Below, one piece after another: positions 60,088-64,000 of a stretch of DNA of 64,000 nt; within the stretch, counting starts at the first letter, position 1; the number at the start of each line of letters is the position of its first letter. Under the pieces are notes generated by a model. That model was given only the letters and a program-made list of their open reading frames with translations, was not told the DNA's origin and ran no database searches. This DNA comes from UMGS1975 sp959600905. Lineage in GTDB: Bacteria > Bacillota > Clostridia > Christensenellales > QAND01. Both the position numbers and the translations under genes were made by a program. The DNA lies in assembly GCA_959600905.1 (NCBI GenBank), contig CAUGNO010000007.1:1-64000 (forward strand), given 5' to 3'.

Positions 60088-60101
60088 ACTAACCGTCTCT
60101 T

Positions 60102-60177
60102 GCTGATGTGGCACAGGTGGTAGCGCACATCCTTGGTAAGGATGAGGTCACGAGTTCGAGTCTCGTCATCAGCTCCA
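60102..60177 (+). tRNA. tRNA-Thr (anticodon GGT)
   Basis: The 76-base tRNA has acceptor GCTGATG/CATCAGC, discriminator T, encoded CCA (60175-60177), anticodon loop TTGGTAA (GGT) and a normal T-arm (GAGTTCGAGTCTC). Its 3' end faces the AT-rich region and the giant secreted protein gene. tRNA 3' ends are common attachment sites. Confidence 0.97.
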
Positions 60178-60192
60178 AAAATCCCTTTGGGA

Positions 60193-60230
60193 AGCGGTTA
60201 TCCAGTTTTCATAATTGGATGGCCGTTTTT
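60193..60230 (+). terminator. Terminator of tRNA-Thr
   Basis: The stem GCGGTTATCCA / TGGATGGCCGT with a T6 run lies 16 bases after the tRNA. Confidence 0.7.
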
Positions 60231-60492
60231 TATTTCCTTTGGAAGGAGCTTTGTCTTCACATATACACCTACCTTAAGCTTTTATCTCTGACAACAGCGG
60301 GAAACCGTCTGCCGTTTTCAGCAAAAAGCCAATCAATTTTTTGCAAAGTCGTACTTTAAGCATTTGTCCTACTCTACAGTTTATGGCGCTTGTGGAAAAT
60401 ACTTTTCAGTTGCTATTTTGCATCCGAATCATCAATTCAGCTAACTTCTGCAGGATTCGTCCATCTTCGGATTTATTCATCTAAATGAACCA
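60231..60492. other. AT-rich gap with no recognisable gene
   Basis: This stretch (part of the 560-base gap from 60178 to 60737) has no convincing reading frame, tRNA or repeat copy. Its low GC content contrasts with the neighbours, as expected at the edge of acquired DNA. Confidence 0.6.
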
Positions 60493-60521
60493 TTGACATT
60501 TTTGGTGGTGTGAAATATTTT
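60493..60521 (+). promoter_or_regulatory. Promoter in the AT-rich gap
   Basis: A perfect TTGACA (60493-60498), a 17-base spacer and TATTTT (60516-60521) are found. A transcript would start near 60528, cover a 49-codon frame and end at the terminator at 60672-60701. Confidence 0.65.
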
Positions 60522-60538
60522 GAAAATGTGATAGAAAT

Positions 60539-60688
60539 ATGGCATTTTTTGAATACTTAAACACTTTTAATCCTTTATTGGAGCCAAAAATGAGGGAATG
60601 TAAAAGAAATTTCCAACACTCGTCTTACGACAGCATGAGGTCTGCCGGTTTTGTATTGCATATTTTGAAAGAAACCGCTCTTTTTTAG
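60539..60688 (+). CDS. Possible 49-codon small protein
   Basis: ATG 60539 opens a 49-residue frame (begins MAFFEYLNTFNPLLE, ends HILKETALF) whose stop lies in the loop of a terminator hairpin. There is no clear ribosome binding site, so the RNA itself may be the product. No family is recognised. Its placement between a consensus promoter and a terminator supports a real transcription unit. Confidence 0.35.
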   Translation: MAFFEYLNTFNPLLEPKMRECKRNFQHSSYDSMRSAGFVLHILKETALF

Positions 60689-60701
60689 AGCGGTTTTTTT
60701 T
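60672..60701 (+). terminator. Terminator upstream of the giant secreted protein gene
   Basis: The hairpin AAACCGCTCT-TTTT-AGAGCGGTTT is followed by T6. It could end the small upstream unit or act as an attenuator in the leader of the giant gene. Confidence 0.8.
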
Positions 60702-60737
60702 GTATAGAAAAATCAACGCATATGGGGAGAGGGAATC

Positions 60738-63700
60738 ATGAAACAACAAAAACACAGAACAAAGATATTCTCATTCGTACTATCCGTGTTGATGCTTTTG
60801 GGCGTCCCGCTCCCTGCGTTTGCCCAAGCGGCGGTGGAAAACGCCATAGAAGAGGCGCAAAACCAGCCGGTGTTGATGACGGACAAGCTGACGGAAACGG
60901 AAACCTATTGGCAAAATGCAGATGGGTCGATTACCTATGAATCACACCTGGAGCCGATCCGGTATCAAGACGAAGCGGGCAGCTGGCACGAAATCGTCAA
61001 CGACGTGGTGCAGGTGGACAAGAGTGTGGAAAGCACCGATGCTTTCAAAGAGGAGCCGTATGACTACCGCTCGGAATCGTCTAAGAGCTGGGTGCTGTTG
61101 GATGAGGATATCCGCAGCGATGCGCCCATCAAAATACAAAGAGGGGCATATAGCCTGGCGGTAAAGCCTCTGTGGAATCAGGATGCGCAGCCGCAGCCCA
61201 CGCAGGAAGATCCGGCAACGCCGGCGCCTACACAGGAGCCGGCCGGACAAACGCCGGAGGCAACACCGTCCCCAACCTTGACAGAAGAACAGCCAACGCA
61301 AACGCCGGCACCGACGCAGCAGCCGCAGGCCCAGGAAGCTACACAGGGAAGAAATGCCAAGTATACGGTATCAACTCAGGAGAATGTGCCCAAGGCAACA
61401 GGGGATGCGCCGCCAGAGCAGAACCTTCCGGAAAGCAGGTTGTCCTTCAACATAAAAACAGAAACAGAGCAGCCGGACACCCCTGGCAAAAAAACGGTGC
61501 AGAGGGCAAAGGCCAAAAAAGCAAATGCACCGTATGACCCATATACGTATTCGCCGGAGCTGGAATATGAGTCCGTGGACTATTCCAACGTATTTGAAGA
61601 AGGCGTGAGCCTTCGCTTGCAGCCAAACAACATTGGGATGAAAGAGGATATCATTTTGACGGAAGCGCCCAAAAGCACGGCGTTTTCCTTTGAACTATCC
61701 GTAGAGGGCGTGGTGCTGGAGCTCACCGGGGAAGACGGCGTTGTTCTCATCAAGGACAGCGAAACCTTAGAGAACATTGGCTTTATCCCGCAGCCGTTTA
61801 TGGTGGATTCCGGGGTGCAGGAGGAATACGAGAACATCAGCTTTGACATCGGCGTTGCCTTGGAGGACATGGGAAACGGGCAATACCTGTATACCTTAAC
61901 GCCCAGCCAAGCGTATTTGCAGGATGAAAATACCGTGTATCCCGTGAAAATTGATCCCTCCGTCAATATCGACGGCGCAACAAAGACAAAGGATACCTAT
62001 GTGGACTCCTCCCATCCAAACAGCAACTATTATACCAACCAATACCTGCGGGTAGGGCATGACACCGCGGGTGCTAAGTTCCGTTCCATCATGAGTTTTG
62101 ACCTGCCTTCCGGCTTGGACAAAGCATATATTTCGGAAGCGACGGTGAACACCTACCAATCGTACAACGGCACCTCCACGCCGATGTTTGGCATGTACCG
62201 GGTAAAGATCCCATGGGAATCGAATAATTTGACCTGGAACAACGTAACGGCGTATTTGGAGTTAGATGGGAAATACGCCGAGGGCAGGGTAGGCAATACG
62301 GGCTGGTATACCTGGCCGGCCACCAACCTGGCCAGAGCCTGGTCTGTAAAGGGCAACTATGGCCTGCTGTTCAAAAGCGAGGAGGAGGGCTCGCAAAGGT
62401 ACAAGAGGTGGTATTCATCGGATTCCTCTATCTGCAAACCCATTTTAACGCTTGTGTATACGCCCATCGACACAGCCACGACTGTACGGGTATACCCGGG
62501 GGGAAACAACACCTCCAAGGGGGATATCAAGGTAAACTGGAATCCGCAGACAGGGGTCAAGATCCGGGCGTATCTGGACGGGAAGCCGGTAGAGGCCTCG
62601 GGGGACAGCTATACCTGGCACGATGTGGTATCCGGGGTAGAGCACAAGGTAAAGGTAGAGTTTTATACGGACTACGGCGTAAAGGTATTCTCTGAGGAAA
62701 AGACAGCCAAGATCCCGGACAATTCGCCGCCGGTATTCAGCGACATTGCGAACGCGTATATGGAAAACGGCGAAGCGGTGTTGTCCTTTGCGCCTGCGTT
62801 TAAGCCGGGAAGCATTGAGAATGTAGCGTTTGCAACGCGGGCAGAAGGGAGCGGCGTTATTTGGCATTCAAAAGACGTTGTAGGGACCACAACGGGAACG
62901 TGGGCTACAACGATTGACATCAATTCCCATGGCAATGGGAAAGAGGGCTATCTATGCCATTTGTACGCAACCACTGACAAAGGGGCAACACTGCATTTTG
63001 GGACGGTGGACTTTAATTTTACCGAGGAGTCAGAAAAAATCGGAGAAAACGTGGATATATCGACCAGTGGGCCGGTGGCGGGAAAGATACAATATAAAAA
63101 AATCTCCGATACGAAATTTACCATTACAGCAGAACGGACGACGCGTAGAGACGCGATTGCCAAGCACGAGATCTACTGGTCGGAGGTAGGGTCGGACGAA
63201 AAGCATCTATTGGAAACGTTAAACGGGTACCTTGGCTCGGAAGCAACGCGCCGGTACAACATAGAGGAAAGCGGGCTGCCGAGCGGAAAATCCATCTATT
63301 TTACCATCAAGGCGTATGACGATAACGGCAACTACACCACCATGGAGCTGCCCACCAATGTCGTGGATATCCCCAATCATAACACGCCGCAGAGGCCCAG
63401 CGACCTCAGCGTTATCAACGGGCAGGGCGAGAGCTACCTCTATGACCAAACACCCGCCTTTGGGGTGGATTCCTTTGCAGAGGTGCATTGGAAGGTGGAA
63501 AAAGGGCTGGAAAGCGAATTTGATATTGCGCATATTCAATATCGCATAGACGATGGAGCCTGGGAAACCATCGATCCGTCTGCCATGATATATCCGGATA
63601 GGCCGATCAAAGACAACGGGTACAGAATTCCGCTGGCCAGCCAGCTGGCAGAAGGAGAGCATATCTTCGAAGTCCGTGCCGTCGACGGCAATACTGCCCA

Positions 63701-64000
63701 CCAGCTGGCAGGGCCGGCGCGCAGCATCACAGTGGTACGCGATACAACAGCGCCGGCGTTGAACATCGCATACCCATCCTCCGAGGGGGATCCGCCCGTG
63801 TGGGCCATGACGGATCAAATCGTGATCCAGGATGTGCAGGATGCGTTTCTGGATACGGTAACGGCGGAGATCGGCATCAAACTGCCCTGGGAGCTGCCGC
63901 TGCTTTCGGCTGCCTACCAGACGGTGCCCATCCAATATACAAAGGATGAAAACGGGAAGGATACATTTCCGGCAACCGTGTCCTTAACAGGCCTGGATCT
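60738..64000 (+). CDS. Giant secreted DNRLRE-domain protein (partial; Rhs/YD-type N-terminus likely)
   Basis: From ATG 60738 (GGGGAGAGGG 7 bases upstream) the frame stays open to the window end: 1087 codons, no stop. Residues 1-30 are a signal peptide (FVLSVLMLLGVPLPAFAQA). Residues 50-90 hold the YWQNADGSITYESHLEPIRYQ, EAGSWHEI pattern typical of Firmicutes wall and Rhs proteins. A Pro/Thr/Gln linker spans about 152-205. A DNRLRE-like domain spans about 412-575 (DTYVDSSHPNSNYYTNQYL, RSIMSFDLPS, WPATNLARAW). Ig/FN3-like units follow. Related proteins continue into YD repeats and a C-terminal toxin, but that part is outside the window. Codon use is more A+T-rich than neighbours. Confidence 0.9.
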   Translation, partial: MKQQKHRTKIFSFVLSVLMLLGVPLPAFAQAAVENAIEEAQNQPVLMTDKLTETETYWQNADGSITYESHLEPIRYQDEAGSWHEIVNDVVQVDKSVESTDAFKEEPYDYRSESSKSWVLLDEDIRSDAPIKIQRGAYSLAVKPLWNQDAQPQPTQEDPATPAPTQEPAGQTPEATPSPTLTEEQPTQTPAPTQQPQAQEATQGRNAKYTVSTQENVPKATGDAPPEQNLPESRLSFNIKTETEQPDTPGKKTVQRAKAKKANAPYDPYTYSPELEYESVDYSNVFEEGVSLRLQPNNIGMKEDIILTEAPKSTAFSFELSVEGVVLELTGEDGVVLIKDSETLENIGFIPQPFMVDSGVQEEYENISFDIGVALEDMGNGQYLYTLTPSQAYLQDENTVYPVKIDPSVNIDGATKTKDTYVDSSHPNSNYYTNQYLRVGHDTAGAKFRSIMSFDLPSGLDKAYISEATVNTYQSYNGTSTPMFGMYRVKIPWESNNLTWNNVTAYLELDGKYAEGRVGNTGWYTWPATNLARAWSVKGNYGLLFKSEEEGSQRYKRWYSSDSSICKPILTLVYTPIDTATTVRVYPGGNNTSKGDIKVNWNPQTGVKIRAYLDGKPVEASGDSYTWHDVVSGVEHKVKVEFYTDYGVKVFSEEKTAKIPDNSPPVFSDIANAYMENGEAVLSFAPAFKPGSIENVAFATRAEGSGVIWHSKDVVGTTTGTWATTIDINSHGNGKEGYLCHLYATTDKGATLHFGTVDFNFTEESEKIGENVDISTSGPVAGKIQYKKISDTKFTITAERTTRRDAIAKHEIYWSEVGSDEKHLLETLNGYLGSEATRRYNIEESGLPSGKSIYFTIKAYDDNGNYTTMELPTNVVDIPNHNTPQRPSDLSVINGQGESYLYDQTPAFGVDSFAEVHWKVEKGLESEFDIAHIQYRIDDGAWETIDPSAMIYPDRPIKDNGYRIPLASQLAEGEHIFEVRAVDGNTAHQLAGPARSITVVRDTTAPALNIAYPSSEGDPPVWAMTDQIVIQDVQDAFLDTVTAEIGIKLPWELPLLSAAYQTVPIQYTKDENGKDTFPATVSLTGLD

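Overview
The window reads as a chromosomal segment of a GC-rich, probably gut-dwelling member of the Clostridia (Bacillota). The evidence is the gene set: a DarA/YaaQ-type cyclic-di-AMP receptor, a DnaD/DnaI-type primosome pair, RadC, rplI-dnaB, DUF1292 and DUF896 proteins, sortase-type and collagen-like surface proteins, a butyrate-type CoA-transferase, strong Shine-Dalgarno sites, and tRNA genes with encoded CCA. The genus cannot be named from sequence reading alone. No rRNA operon, CRISPR array or intact insertion sequence is visible.

Layout. 1-450: left edge with short direct repeats and two minus-strand tRNA-Ser genes. 0.5-10 kb: a PepV-like dipeptidase, RadC, a YdcF-like protein, a small Xre regulator with a large operator dyad, two blocks of interspersed non-coding repeats, a deoC-sugar kinase operon, a pentapeptide-repeat protein and a dnaD-dnaC pair. 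10-25 kb: an M1 lipoprotein peptidase, a beta-helix surface protein, glnS-nudix-gltX-lipoprotein, a second lipoprotein, a methyltransferase, an EamA exporter, an M42 peptidase, an esterase, a G5-M23 cell-wall hydrolase and the DarA protein. 25-30.3 kb: a four-gene sugar catabolism operon (FGGY kinase, fucose/arabinose isomerase fold, cupin isomerase-like, TIM-barrel epimerase-like). 32.5-39.4 kb: a rhamnose polysaccharide locus (two GT2 enzymes, rmlA-D-B-C, ABC exporter). 41-48 kb: CoA-transferase, IspD-like cytidylyltransferase plus SDR epimerase, and a collagen-like Gly-X-Thr protein facing a GT2-TPR glycosyltransferase. 48-51 kb: YeiH/LysR pair and two exported proteins of unknown function. 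51-59 kb: tRNA-Arg, argS, two PH-like membrane proteins, a PTS_EIIC_2-type permease, serS (with a long insertion), rplI, dnaB. 59-64 kb: small genes, tRNA-Thr, an AT-rich gap and the start of a giant secreted protein.

Themes. Much of the window builds the cell surface. dTDP-L-rhamnose synthesis and an ABC polysaccharide exporter lie about 6 kb from a Thr-rich collagen-like protein paired with its own glycosyltransferase, which suggests a glycosylated surface or exosporium-like fibre. The most unusual item is at the right edge: an uninterrupted frame from 60738 to the window end (more than 1,080 codons, no stop). It has a signal peptide, a Pro/Thr linker, a DNRLRE-like domain and Ig/FN3-like repeats. 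This architecture is known from the N-terminal halves of Rhs/YD-repeat polymorphic toxins and giant wall proteins. It follows a tRNA-Thr and a 560-base AT-rich gap holding an apparent separate transcription unit (promoter, 49-codon frame, terminator). Together these suggest an acquired accessory island that continues past the window.

Limits. All family calls come from reading motifs in the translation; no database search was possible. Promoters, operators and terminators are pattern matches, and repeat boundaries are approximate.
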